Part shown: positions 43,786 to 52,838 of the stretch, piece by piece
How positions within the stretch are numbered: the first letter of the stretch is position 1
Layout of the letters: every line of letters begins with the position of its first letter
Source of the DNA: Bergeyella porcorum
GTDB lineage: Bacteria; Bacteroidota; Bacteroidia; Flavobacteriales; Weeksellaceae
Reading direction: 5' to 3'
DNA: 64,000 nucleotides
NCBI RefSeq assembly: GCF_042427575.1
Contig: NZ_JBHMFD010000013.1
Span: 186,001 to 250,000, forward strand
The notes under the pieces: generated by a model
Database searches by the model: none
Told to the model about the DNA's origin: nothing
Seen by the model: the letters and a program-made list of their open reading frames with translations, nothing else
Translations under genes and position numbers: made by a program

Positions 43786-45030
43786 ATGAAAGGACAGAAT
43801 AAACTTTTTATTGCCATTATCATTGCGTTGATATTAGGTGTAGGCGTAGGAGCGTTGGTGCATTTTCAATACAGGGACAGTGCTGAGAGCTTCTCCGCAA
43901 ATATCAAATTATTAGGTACGGTATTCATTAGACTGGTGCAGATGATTATTGCTCCGCTGGTATTCACTACTCTGGTGGTGGGGATTGCTAAGATGAGCGA
44001 TATGAGTATGATAGGAAGAGTGGGCACCAAAGCAATGTTGTGGTTTCTCACAGCTTCATTAGTGTCGTTGGTTATTGGGTTAATTTTCGTGAATTGGTTA
44101 GAGCCAGGTAAGGTGATTACGCTAGACCTTTCGGATACTTCTTCCGCCGCAGAGATTATGACAACTACGAAGAGTTTTTCTATGGAAGACTTTGTAAAGC
44201 ACATCGTGCCAAAGAGTTTGTTTGAGGCCTTTGCTACCAATGAAGTATTGCAAATTGTGGTATTTTCGGTGATGTTTGGTGTTGCTTTAGCCAATATGGG
44301 AGAACAATATACCCAGCCTATCATCAAGGCGTTAGACATCTGTGCCCACGCCATTCTGAAAATGGTAGGCTACATTATGTGGGTGGCACCATTGGGTGTT
44401 TTTGGAGCTATTGCGGCTATAGTTGCCACTAAGGGATTTGATATTTTTACGGTATATGCCATTTATCTTAGAGATTTCTTCTTGGCATTGGCGGTACTTT
44501 GGTTGGTGCTAATATTGGTAGGGTATTTCATTTTGGGCAATCGCTTATTTGATTTATTAAAAAGAATCAAAGAGCCATTGCTCATTGCATTTTCTACTAC
44601 CAGCTCGGAGGCGGTGTTTCCAAAATTAGTAGAAGAGTTGGAGCGTTTCGGTTGCAATAAGCGCATTGTTTCTTTCATCTTGCCACTGGGATATTCTTTC
44701 AACTTAGATGGCAGTATGATGTATATGACCTTTGCGTCTATTTTCATTGCTCAGATTTATGGGATTGATATGTCTATAGGGGAACAAATCATTATGCTAT
44801 TGGTGCTGATGCTTACATCCAAAGGAATTGCGGGGGTTCCAAGAGCGAGTTTGGTGATTATTGTTGCTACTTGTTCAATGTTTGGAATACCACCAGAGGG
44901 TATTGCACTAATTTTACCGATAGACCATTTTTGCGATATGGGAAGAAGTATGACTAATGTTTTGGGGAATGCCCTCTCTACCTCTGCTGTATCCAAATGG
45001 GAGGGACAGCTGGAAGAGGCACAAGATTAA
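43786..45030 (+). CDS. Dicarboxylate/amino acid:cation symporter (DAACS)
   Basis: A 414-aa glutamate/aspartate/C4-dicarboxylate carrier of the inner membrane. The hairpin and substrate motifs are readable: FSTTSSEAVFPKLVEELE (HP1 serine-rich tip), LGYSFNLDGSMMYMTFASIFIAQ, TSKGIAGVPRASLVII (HP2) and LPIDHFCDMGRSMTNVLGNAL (helix 8). The preceding helices 1-6 are in MKGQNKLFIAIIIALILG onward. Substrate choice between glutamate, aspartate and dicarboxylates cannot be decided. Confidence 0.93.
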   Translation: MKGQNKLFIAIIIALILGVGVGALVHFQYRDSAESFSANIKLLGTVFIRLVQMIIAPLVFTTLVVGIAKMSDMSMIGRVGTKAMLWFLTASLVSLVIGLIFVNWLEPGKVITLDLSDTSSAAEIMTTTKSFSMEDFVKHIVPKSLFEAFATNEVLQIVVFSVMFGVALANMGEQYTQPIIKALDICAHAILKMVGYIMWVAPLGVFGAIAAIVATKGFDIFTVYAIYLRDFFLALAVLWLVLILVGYFILGNRLFDLLKRIKEPLLIAFSTTSSEAVFPKLVEELERFGCNKRIVSFILPLGYSFNLDGSMMYMTFASIFIAQIYGIDMSIGEQIIMLLVLMLTSKGIAGVPRASLVIIVATCSMFGIPPEGIALILPIDHFCDMGRSMTNVLGNALSTSAVSKWEGQLEEAQD

Positions 45031-45150
45031 AATAGTCCAAAATAAAAGTACAAGGTGGATTATGAAGATTGGAATATTTTCCTCTTCGGAAATAAAAGAG
45101 CTAATAACAATCTACCATTACCCAACTTTCAATATGTAGAATTAAATTTG

Positions 45151-45158
45151 TATTTTTG
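45151..45158 (+). promoter_or_regulatory. -7 box of the Mrp-family gene
   Basis: TATTTTTG, 17 bases before the ATG. Confidence 0.5.
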
Positions 45159-45175
45159 TGCTACAATAAAAATAT

Positions 45176-46279
45176 ATGTTGACAAAAGCGAAAATTCAGG
45201 AATTTCTGAAAGAGATAGAGGTAGATGACTTAGTGAATAACCTCCAAGTGATGGGCGATGATGTGTATATAGATATGACAGCACATTCCCCAGCAATGCA
45301 CGAGAAGAAGAAATTGGAAGTGGCAATGAAGCAAGCTTTCGCATCGCAGTTTGGAGAAAATGTGGTTTTAAAATTGAAAATAGTTTCACCAGAGCCATCT
45401 GAAGTGCAACAAAATCAAATCAAAGGGAAAACCATTCCTGGGATTCAGAATATCATCGCTGTTGCTTCTGGAAAAGGAGGTGTAGGGAAATCTACCGTGG
45501 CAGCTAATCTTGCGGTAACTTTGTCTAAAATGGGCTTTAAAGTAGGACTTTTAGATGCGGATATCTACGGGCCATCAGTGCCTACAATGCTAGATACTGA
45601 AGGAGCAAGACCGCTTTCTGTGGAAGTGGATGGTAGAAATCTAATGCAACCAATAGAGAATTACGGTGTGAAAATGCTGTCTATTGGCTATTTCTCAGGA
45701 GGTAACCAAGCTGTAGTATGGCGTGGGCCAATGGCTTCTAAGGCGTTGAGTCAAATGCTAAGGGATGCACATTGGGGAGAATTGGACTTCCTTTTGATAG
45801 ACCTTCCTCCAGGTACGGGAGATATTCATCTCTCCATTATTCAAGAAGTACCAGTAACGGGAGCAGTAATTGTATCTACACCACAACACGTAGCATTGGC
45901 GGATGTGAAAAAGGGTATTGCAATGTTCCAGATGGAGAGCATTAATATTCCAGTATTAGGATTGGTAGAAAATATGGCATATTTCACTCCAGAGGAGTTG
46001 CCAGATAATAAATACTATATTTTTGGTAAACAAGGAGCAAGATTCTTGGCAGAGGATTTAGGTATTCCAGTTTTAGGAGAAATTCCATTGATACAGAGTA
46101 TCCGCGAGGCAGGCGATGTGGGCAGACCAGCAGCATTGCAAGAAGGTTCTAAAATAGAAGCCATCTACAAAGAAACCGCTCAGAATATGGTGCAGAGTTT
46201 GGTGGAAAGAAATAAAAATCTACCTCCTACAGAAGCGGTAAAGATTACCACAATGGCAGGATGTTCACCTAAAAAATAA
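45176..46279 (+). CDS. Mrp/NBP35-family Fe-S cluster carrier ATPase
   Basis: A 367-aa P-loop protein. Residues 1-75 are a DUF59/MIP18-like domain. The deviant Walker A GKGGVGKS is at 99-106 (ASGKGGVGKSTVAANLA), then GLLDADIYGPSVP and IDLPPGTGD. It should load or carry Fe-S clusters, and the neighbouring NifU gene (40 bases downstream) supports that. The CxxC found in many Mrp/ApbC proteins after ENMAYF is absent: the sequence runs FTPEELPDNKYYIFG. The only late Cys is in AGCSPKK. Confidence 0.93.
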   Translation: MLTKAKIQEFLKEIEVDDLVNNLQVMGDDVYIDMTAHSPAMHEKKKLEVAMKQAFASQFGENVVLKLKIVSPEPSEVQQNQIKGKTIPGIQNIIAVASGKGGVGKSTVAANLAVTLSKMGFKVGLLDADIYGPSVPTMLDTEGARPLSVEVDGRNLMQPIENYGVKMLSIGYFSGGNQAVVWRGPMASKALSQMLRDAHWGELDFLLIDLPPGTGDIHLSIIQEVPVTGAVIVSTPQHVALADVKKGIAMFQMESINIPVLGLVENMAYFTPEELPDNKYYIFGKQGARFLAEDLGIPVLGEIPLIQSIREAGDVGRPAALQEGSKIEAIYKETAQNMVQSLVERNKNLPPTEAVKITTMAGCSPKK

Positions 46280-46319
46280 CGGCTAATTCCTTAATATTGA
46301 GGGTTTAAATTAAATACAA

Positions 46320-46568
46320 ATGAATCAAGATATAAAACACGAAGAAACCGTAACGAAAGTCTTAGAAGCTCTGGAGAGCATTCGTCCTTTTTTGAATAGA
46401 GATGGAGGAGATATAGAGCTGGTAGATATAGAAGGAGATACGGTAAAAGTAAAGTTGCAGGGAAACTGTAGCGGTTGCCCTATGAACTTCTCCACGATGA
46501 AATTAGGGGTAGAAAACACCATTAAGCAATACGCTCCTGAAATCAAAGAGGTGATAAGTGTCAATTAA
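46320..46568 (+). CDS. NifU C-terminal-domain Fe-S protein
   Basis: An 82-aa stand-alone Nfu domain that can bind or transfer an Fe-S cluster. The start VTKVLEALESIRPFLNRDGGDIELV and the ligand pair GNCSGCPM (Cys50, Cys53) are canonical. It follows the Mrp-family gene by 40 bases and probably works with it as scaffold or carrier. Confidence 0.94.
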   Translation: MNQDIKHEETVTKVLEALESIRPFLNRDGGDIELVDIEGDTVKVKLQGNCSGCPMNFSTMKLGVENTIKQYAPEIKEVISVN

Positions 46569-46590
46569 TTGAAAATAATATAACTTTGTA

Positions 46591-46625
46591 AACAACCTTT
46601 AAAGTCAGTTTAAGGGTTGTTTTTA
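46591..46625 (+). terminator. Terminator after nifU-like gene / pheA leader hairpin
   Basis: AACAACCTTTAAA and TTTAAGGGTTGTT pair around GTCAG and are followed by TTTT. A TAACTTTG box at 46581-46588 sits directly before it, so the same bases could serve as a leader hairpin of pheA. Confidence 0.6.
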
Positions 46626-46645
46626 ATTTATCATTGAATTACAAG

Positions 46646-47485
46646 ATGAACATCGCATTTTTAGGTCCAGAAGCCTCTTTTACCTCGCTGGCGGCAGCAC
46701 AGTTGTTTTCGGAGGGGACATTGTTACCGCAGACCAGCATTAGAGATTGTTTTTTAGCTGTGGCTAATGATGAGGCAGATAGGGCTGTGGTTCCTTTGGA
46801 AAATTCTATAGAAGGGACGGTTTCTCTCACGCTGGATTATCTCTATGATTTTCCTGAAATCTACATTCTGGCAGAGGCGGTTATGCCCATAGCTCACCAT
46901 CTGATGGTACATCCAGAGCAGACCTCCTTTCAGAAAGTGTTATCTCATCCCCAGGCTTTGGCTCAGTGTTTTCATTTTTTGGAAGCCCAATACAAATCGA
47001 TACCGCGGCAAGATTTTCATTCCACAGCAGCTTCGGCAAAATATGTATCCGAACATCCAGAAGAGCCAGTTGCAGCCATTGCTAATGCCTATGCGGCACA
47101 ACTTTATGGGCTGAAGATTTTGCATCATCATATCCACGATTTTGAACAAAATCATACCAAATTCATTGTTATCAGTAAGTCTTCTGAAGAAATTAAATTT
47201 CAACTGCCCGTTAAATCAGAGAAAACCTCCCTTTTGATTACCATTCCTAAGGATGATGCAGGGGGATTGCATCAGGTACTTTCGGTTTTTGCTTGGCGTA
47301 AAATGAACCTTTCCAAAATTGAAAGTAGAACACTAAAAACAGGTTTGGGGAATTACTTTTTCTTCATCAATGTCGATGGAAAATGGGATAATGTTCTGTA
47401 TCAAAATTCATTAGAAGAATTGAAAAGCATCGGTGTAATGGTAAAATTCTTAGGTCATTATGAAGAATATCACTTAGAAGAATGA
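46646..47485 (+). CDS. pheA: Prephenate dehydratase
   Basis: A 279-aa monofunctional enzyme that makes phenylpyruvate from prephenate. The catalytic domain (1-175) contains FLGPEASFTSLAA, VVPLENSIEGTVSLTLDYL, HPQALAQC, STAASAKYV and NHTKFIVIS (the TRF-like Thr motif). An ACT domain (about 190-270) with SRTLKTGLGNYFFFINV follows and should give feedback inhibition by Phe. I start at the ATG at 46646; a TTG four codons upstream is possible. Confidence 0.95.
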   Translation: MNIAFLGPEASFTSLAAAQLFSEGTLLPQTSIRDCFLAVANDEADRAVVPLENSIEGTVSLTLDYLYDFPEIYILAEAVMPIAHHLMVHPEQTSFQKVLSHPQALAQCFHFLEAQYKSIPRQDFHSTAASAKYVSEHPEEPVAAIANAYAAQLYGLKILHHHIHDFEQNHTKFIVISKSSEEIKFQLPVKSEKTSLLITIPKDDAGGLHQVLSVFAWRKMNLSKIESRTLKTGLGNYFFFINVDGKWDNVLYQNSLEELKSIGVMVKFLGHYEEYHLEE

Positions 47486-47570
47486 TGTTTTTCTTTGGCG
47501 AAAAAATATTTTTGGAAGGTAAATTTTGGATTTAATAATTTTGAGGGAGTAAAAATCATATTTTTTGCAT

Positions 47571-47578
47571 ATTTTTGT
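47571..47578 (+). promoter_or_regulatory. -7 box of lpd
   Basis: TATTTTTG, 19 bases before the ATG. Confidence 0.5.
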
Positions 47579-47597
47579 AACTAAATAATTCAAGAAA

Positions 47598-48989
47598 ATG
47601 AACTACGATATTATTGTCATCGGGAGTGGTCCTGGTGGATATGTAACAGCGATTAGAGCAGCACAATTGGGCTTCAAAACAGCCATCATAGAGAAAGAAA
47701 ACCTTGGCGGAATTTGCCTTAACTGGGGATGTATTCCTACCAAAGCATTATTAAAATCTGCCCACGTGTTTCATTATTTAAACCACGCGGAAGATTATGG
47801 GCTTAATAAAGTAGAAAATCCAAGCTTTGATTTTTCTAAAGTAATCCAAAGAAGTAGAGGTGTAGCCTCTAAGATGAGTGGCGGTATTCAGTTCCTGATG
47901 AAGAAGAATAAAATAGATGTGATAATGGGAACGGCAAAGGTGAAGCCAGGGAAGAAAGTAGAGGTAAAAGATGCAGAGGGTAAGGCTACAGAATATTCTG
48001 CTAATCATATTATTATCGCAACGGGAGCTCGTTCTAGAGAATTGCCAAACTTGCCACAAGATGGTAAAAAAGTAATAGGGTATAGACAAGCATTAACCTT
48101 GCCAGAGCAACCAAAATCTATGATTGTAGTTGGTTCTGGTGCTATTGGGGTAGAGTTTGCAGATTTCTATAATACTATGGGAACTAAAGTAACCATTGTA
48201 GAATTTATGCCAAACATTGTTCCTGTGGAGGATGAAGAAATTTCTAAACATTTAGAAAAATCTTTGAAAAAATCAGGTATAGAAATTATGACCAATGCTT
48301 CTGTAGAAAGTGTAGACACTTCTGGTAGCGGCGTTAAAGCGAAAGTAAAAACCGCAAAAGGAGAGGTTACTTTGGAAGCTGATATTTTACTTTCAGCAGC
48401 GGGTATTGTTGCCAATATAGAAAATATCGGATTGGAAGAAGTGGGCATCCAAACAGATAAAGGAAGAGTTTTGGTGAATGAATGGTATGAGACTTCTGTA
48501 CCAGGTTATTACGCTATTGGTGATATTATCCCAACTCAGGCTTTGGCTCACGTAGCATCTGCAGAAGGGATTACTTGTGTAGAGAAGATTAAAGGTATCC
48601 ACACCGAGAAAATTGACTATGGTAATATCCCAGGATGTACTTATTGTTCACCAGAGGTAGCTTCTGTAGGTCTAACAGAGAAACAAGCTAAAGAAAAAGG
48701 CTATGATATTAAAGTAGGGAAATTCCCACTATCAGCGTCTGGAAAGGCAACGGCTAACGGAAATACCGATGGATTTATCAAAGTGATTTTTGATGCTAAA
48801 TATGGTGAGTGGCTTGGATGCCATATGATAGGAGAAGGCGTTACTGATATGATTGCAGAGGCAGTGGTAGCTAGAAAACTAGAAACTACAGGGCACGAGA
48901 TTATTAAGTCCGTTCACCCACACCCAACGGTTTCAGAAGCCATTATGGAAGCAGTAGCTGCAGCGTATGGCGAGGTGATTCATATATAG
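47598..48989 (+). CDS. lpd: Dihydrolipoyl dehydrogenase (E3)
   Basis: A 463-aa FAD-dependent disulfide reductase serving the 2-oxoacid dehydrogenase and/or glycine cleavage complexes. Seen are the FAD motif IVIGSGPGGYVTAIRAAQLG, the redox-active disulfide GGICLNWGCIPTKALL, the NAD motif VVGSGAIGVEFADFYNTMG, AIGDIIPTQALAHVASAEG, and the C-terminal HPHPTVSEAIMEA with the catalytic His-Glu pair. Full length. It is transcribed alone. Confidence 0.97.
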   Translation: MNYDIIVIGSGPGGYVTAIRAAQLGFKTAIIEKENLGGICLNWGCIPTKALLKSAHVFHYLNHAEDYGLNKVENPSFDFSKVIQRSRGVASKMSGGIQFLMKKNKIDVIMGTAKVKPGKKVEVKDAEGKATEYSANHIIIATGARSRELPNLPQDGKKVIGYRQALTLPEQPKSMIVVGSGAIGVEFADFYNTMGTKVTIVEFMPNIVPVEDEEISKHLEKSLKKSGIEIMTNASVESVDTSGSGVKAKVKTAKGEVTLEADILLSAAGIVANIENIGLEEVGIQTDKGRVLVNEWYETSVPGYYAIGDIIPTQALAHVASAEGITCVEKIKGIHTEKIDYGNIPGCTYCSPEVASVGLTEKQAKEKGYDIKVGKFPLSASGKATANGNTDGFIKVIFDAKYGEWLGCHMIGEGVTDMIAEAVVARKLETTGHEIIKSVHPHPTVSEAIMEAVAAAYGEVIHI

Positions 48990-49028
48990 ATATATAATTT
49001 TTTCATATTAAATATTTTTGGTTGACAG

Positions 49029-49063
49029 AAACCACAGGCATTAAAGGGTCTGTGGTTTTTATT
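49029..49063 (+). terminator. Terminator after lpd
   Basis: AAACCACAG and CTGTGGTTT pair and are followed by TTATTTT. Confidence 0.75.
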
Positions 49064-49085
49064 TTGATAATTGGGGAATTTTGTT

Positions 49086-49093
49086 TAAATTTG
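49086..49093 (+). promoter_or_regulatory. -7 box of the following secreted protein gene
   Basis: TAAATTTG, 22 bases before the ATG at 49115. It falls inside a longer frame and so supports the shorter protein. Confidence 0.5.
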
Positions 49094-49114
49094 GGAAAAC
49101 TTAATAATGTTCAT

Positions 49115-49690
49115 ATGAAACGATTACTTTTATTAATTTTGATAAGTGTTTCAGCGTATTCTTTTGCTCAGAGTAAGTTTGAGTATAATCCTAATCGTCA
49201 TTTTGAAGCAAAATATGTATTGAAAAAATCTACTGATACCATACATACAAGGATAATCAATATAGGTTCTTTTAAAGCCAGTGTTTATTCTATTCATACT
49301 TGGGTGAAAAGAATGTGGTTCATAGATGAAAAAGGGAAAAAGAAAATGACAAAAGAAGATGAATTAGACTATTTGGAAATTAAGGATAATGAAGGGGATG
49401 TACATAAAATGTACTCTTCTTTAAAGTTTTTTGACAAAGATTTGGGGTTGGTATTGTTGCAATATGATGGGAATAAAACTAAGCTAATATCAGATTTTTT
49501 TCCTGTAAGTATTTATGGAAATTTAGGTAGAAGTGATTATATCATAGAAAATGGAACAGAGCCGATATTGGTGGGGAAAATAGGTTGGAAAAAGAAACTC
49601 AAAGAGAAGTTTGCTAATTATCCAGATTTACAAGAGGAAATTAATTCTGTGGATATTGTAAAAGTGTTAGAAAAATACGATAAAAAGTGA
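49115..49690 (+). CDS. Exported hypothetical protein
   Basis: A 191-aa protein with a clear signal peptide (MKRLLLLILISVSAYSFAQ), followed by a basic, beta-rich domain with no recognised motif (FEYNPNRHFEAKYVLKKSTDTI..., WFIDEKGKKKMTKEDELDYL). Periplasmic or surface location is expected; the function is unknown. The frame from 49022 would cover the lpd terminator and is rejected. It has its own -7 box. Confidence 0.72.
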   Translation: MKRLLLLILISVSAYSFAQSKFEYNPNRHFEAKYVLKKSTDTIHTRIINIGSFKASVYSIHTWVKRMWFIDEKGKKKMTKEDELDYLEIKDNEGDVHKMYSSLKFFDKDLGLVLLQYDGNKTKLISDFFPVSIYGNLGRSDYIIENGTEPILVGKIGWKKKLKEKFANYPDLQEEINSVDIVKVLEKYDKK

Positions 49691-49874
49691 TTTTTACATT
49701 GTATATTTTCAGAGTCTATTCAAATTTTATTCAATAAAACTTGAATAGGCTCTTAATTATATGGTTAATAAATCAAAGATCACATTTTGCACTTTACGCA
49801 CTTTGGGGAAAGTATAGAAATACTATTTTGGCACACTTATAGAATGTGTTTTATAAACATTAAAAAGCTATACA

Positions 49875-50711
49875 ATGAAAAAAATCTTTATTATGTCTGC
49901 GATGGCTTTTTCTGCAATATTGTTTGCTCAGAAAGCTGGAAGTACGGGAGAATTGCTAAAAAATGAAGCCACCAAAACCGAAATGCAAACGGAAAAAAAG
50001 GAGATAGTAGAAAGTAAAACACAAAGAAGGACTTCTGATAATGCCACCAATCGCAATGGAAATACAAGGAAATATCAAACGAAAGACTATCAATGGCGTC
50101 AAAATTTTGGAAACGCAGAGGTTTTTCTAAGAATTCCAGAGCGAGGATATTTCACTGTTGAGGTAGGCAATCAGGTGATCAGTAACACAACGGGAAAGTT
50201 TAGATTTTTTGATCTTAATGCAGGCAATACGCCTATTTCAATTTATGAAAATGGATTTTTGCTATACCGAACCCATTTGCCAATAAGGAATAATACCAGA
50301 TTAATTTTGGATTTCTTTACTTACGAAGGGTTGTATCTTTTAGATGCTTATCCAATTCAGGGAGAAACCTATGACTTTAGCGAGTGGGATGATATTTGGA
50401 ATAATCCTTATGCTAATACCAATGTGATGAGCCCAAGACAGTTTGCTGATTTTCTAGATGCATTGGACAGAAATGCCAGTTTTGATGAAGGTAGGAGCCG
50501 ATTCATCCATCAACAGCTAAGGACTACCCGTTTTACCTCAGAGCAAATTTATAACCTGCTGAAAAAATACAGTTTTGATGAAAATAAACTGAAAATGGCA
50601 AAACAGCTTTATCCTCAATGTGTAGATAAAACTAACTTTTATCGGGTATATGATGCCTTTAGCTTTGATAGCTATAAGAGAGAGTTGAGTGAATATATTT
50701 CAAATAGATAG
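49875..50711 (+). CDS. Exported DUF4476 protein
   Basis: A 278-aa protein with a signal peptide (residues 1-19, ending ILFAQ). A low-complexity charged linker follows (about 25-70), then a beta domain (NFGNAEVFLRIPERGYFTVEVGNQ...). The C-terminal DUF4476 domain (about 185-278) has the helical repeat pattern MSPRQFADFLDALDR, FTSEQIYNLLKKYSFDENKLKMAKQLYP and FDSYKRELSEYI. The family is Bacteroidetes-typical and uncharacterised. It is single, between weak and strong hairpins. Confidence 0.82.
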   Translation: MKKIFIMSAMAFSAILFAQKAGSTGELLKNEATKTEMQTEKKEIVESKTQRRTSDNATNRNGNTRKYQTKDYQWRQNFGNAEVFLRIPERGYFTVEVGNQVISNTTGKFRFFDLNAGNTPISIYENGFLLYRTHLPIRNNTRLILDFFTYEGLYLLDAYPIQGETYDFSEWDDIWNNPYANTNVMSPRQFADFLDALDRNASFDEGRSRFIHQQLRTTRFTSEQIYNLLKKYSFDENKLKMAKQLYPQCVDKTNFYRVYDAFSFDSYKRELSEYISNR

Positions 50712-50721
50712 AATAACAATG

Positions 50722-50756
50722 AAAACTGCCCAAGATATATTGGGTAGTTTTTGTTT
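50722..50756 (+). terminator. Terminator after the DUF4476 gene
   Basis: AAACTGCCCAA and TTGGGTAGTTT pair around GATATA and are followed by TTGTTT. Confidence 0.75.
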
Positions 50757-50857
50757 CTATGCATAATCTTAAATTATTGCATTATTATGTTTTATTTTAA
50801 AAATGGATAATGATACGGTCTTTTGTCTTTATCCTTTCATTTATTAATCACTTTCCT

Positions 50858-50865
50858 TACTTTTG
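50858..50865 (+). promoter_or_regulatory. -7 box of the ABC-F gene
   Basis: TACTTTTG, 28 bases before the ATG. Confidence 0.5.
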
Positions 50866-50893
50866 TGCCTTAAAATTCTTATAAACAATTGCT

Positions 50894-52831
50894 ATGCTAT
50901 CAGTACAAGGTTTGGGGCTTCATCACGCTGGAAATTATCTTTTTAGAGATGTTAATTTTACCATTAAAAGAGATGATAAAATCGGTTTGGTGGGGAAAAA
51001 TGGAGCAGGAAAATCTACTTTGCTCAAAATCCTATCGGGGGAAATCAATTTCTTTGAAGGCAATGTGGTACCCGAAGGAAATATTACCATCGGATTTCTG
51101 AAACAAGATTTGGAATTTGTAAAAGGAAGAACCGTTTGGGAAGAAACCAAGCAAGCCTTTGAGCAAATCAACCAATGGAAAAACGAGTTGGAAGAGGTTA
51201 ATCATCAGTTGGCAACCAGAACCGACTATGAGAGTGATGATTATAGCAATCTTATCCATAGAATGACCGACCTGAACGACCTCCTCCATCATCACGATGC
51301 TTACAACCTAGAAGGCGATATGGAAAAAGTACTTTTAGGATTGGGCTTCAAAGCTTCAGATTTTGACCGCCTTACCGATGAGTTTTCTGGCGGGTGGCGT
51401 ATGAGAATAGAACTCGCCAAGTTATTGTTGCAAAATAACGATTTAATGCTCCTAGATGAGCCTACCAACCATCTCGATATGGAAAGTATTATGTGGCTGG
51501 AAAACTTCCTTAAAGATTATAACGGAGCCATCGTTTTAGTATCGCACGATAAGCAGTTTATGACCTCTGTATGCAATCGAACCTTTGATGTGAATAATAA
51601 GAAAATAGACGACTATAAAGCCAATTACACCAAATATCTTGAGCTAAGAAAAGAACGCCGTGAGAAGCTGGAGCAGGCAAAGAAAAATCAAGATGCGGAA
51701 ATCAAACAGATGGAAGATAATATCAACCGTTTCCGTGCCTCCGCTACCAAAGCTTCATTTGCTCAATCTCTCATCAAAAAATTGGAAAAAATTGAAAGAA
51801 TAGAGATTGATAACGAGGATGTTTCCAAGTTTAACATTCGCTTTGTGCAGAGTGTGGTACCAGGAAAAGTGATTTTTGAAGCAGAAAAACTCGGAAAAGC
51901 TTATGGGGATAAACAAATCTTTGATGAAGTAGATTTCTTTGTAGAACGAGGCGACCGTATCGCTCTTTTGGGGCAAAATGGGCAAGGAAAAACCACATTG
52001 GCGAAGATTCTTACAGGGCAAATTAAAGATTATACAGGGACTTGGAATCTGGGGCATAATGTGAATATAGGCTATTTTGCTCAGAACCAAGAAGAAGTGC
52101 TCACGCCAGGGAAAACCGTACTACAAGAAGCAGAAGACGCTGCTACAGAAGAAACCAGACCAAGGGTGAGAGACCTTCTAGGAAACTTCTTGTTTTCGGG
52201 GGAAGATGTGCAGAAAAAAACACAGGTGCTTTCTGGAGGAGAACGAAACCGATTGGCACTATGTAAACTTCTCCTTCGCCCTTTCAATGTATTGATAATG
52301 GACGAACCTACCAACCACTTGGATATTCAGTCTAAGGAAATCATCAAGCTGGCATTGCAGAAATACGAAGGTACACTCATTGTAATTTCTCACGATAGAG
52401 AATTTTTACAAGGTTTAGCAGATAAAATCTTTGAATTTAGAGATGGAAGAATGAAAGAGTTTCTTGGGAATATTGATGAATATTTGGAATACCGACAGAA
52501 GGAAAGCATCCGAGAAATTTCAATGGAAAAATCAAAGTTGGACGAAAAGAAGCAGGATTTTAAACCAGAAATTGTAGAAACCAAACCAGAAAATACACCA
52601 TCTTCTACAGGCAATCAGTTCATTAGCAAAGAGCAAAAACAACTGCAAAGCAAATTGAAAAAAATAGAAGAAAAAATTGCAGAATACGAAACCGAGATAG
52701 AGCAGCTAGAAACCTATTTCAGTAAGACCAATCCCACCGCAGAAGAATTGGAAAAATATGAAACTGCCAAAAAAGAACTGGAGGAAACAATGCAGCAATG
52801 GGAAGAATTAGCCCTTCAAATAGACAATTGA
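50894..52831 (+). CDS. ABC-F family ATPase
   Basis: A 645-aa cytosolic protein with two ABC domains and no membrane segment, the hallmark of translation-associated ABC-F factors. Domain 1 has GKNGAGKSTLLKIL, LTDEFSGGWRMRIELAKLLL and LLDEPTNHLD. Domain 2 has GQNGQGKTTLAKIL, VLSGGERNRLALCKLLL and IMDEPTNHLD. Between them lies the charged P-site tRNA-interaction linker (RKERREKLEQAKKNQD), and a coiled-coil C-terminal tail follows (about 560-645), as in Uup/YdiF types. A housekeeping translation factor is more likely than a drug-resistance determinant. The PAP2 gene follows after 7 bases. Confidence 0.92.
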   Translation: MLSVQGLGLHHAGNYLFRDVNFTIKRDDKIGLVGKNGAGKSTLLKILSGEINFFEGNVVPEGNITIGFLKQDLEFVKGRTVWEETKQAFEQINQWKNELEEVNHQLATRTDYESDDYSNLIHRMTDLNDLLHHHDAYNLEGDMEKVLLGLGFKASDFDRLTDEFSGGWRMRIELAKLLLQNNDLMLLDEPTNHLDMESIMWLENFLKDYNGAIVLVSHDKQFMTSVCNRTFDVNNKKIDDYKANYTKYLELRKERREKLEQAKKNQDAEIKQMEDNINRFRASATKASFAQSLIKKLEKIERIEIDNEDVSKFNIRFVQSVVPGKVIFEAEKLGKAYGDKQIFDEVDFFVERGDRIALLGQNGQGKTTLAKILTGQIKDYTGTWNLGHNVNIGYFAQNQEEVLTPGKTVLQEAEDAATEETRPRVRDLLGNFLFSGEDVQKKTQVLSGGERNRLALCKLLLRPFNVLIMDEPTNHLDIQSKEIIKLALQKYEGTLIVISHDREFLQGLADKIFEFRDGRMKEFLGNIDEYLEYRQKESIREISMEKSKLDEKKQDFKPEIVETKPENTPSSTGNQFISKEQKQLQSKLKKIEEKIAEYETEIEQLETYFSKTNPTAEELEKYETAKKELEETMQQWEELALQIDN

Positions 52832-52838
52832 TACCAAG

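Noticed and set aside
45062..45139. 25-aa frame MKIGIFSSSEIKELITIYHYPTFNM after the symporter gene, preceded by AAGGTGG
   Set aside because: The ribosome-site-like sequence is attractive, but the frame is short, lacks a promoter and has no recognised homolog.
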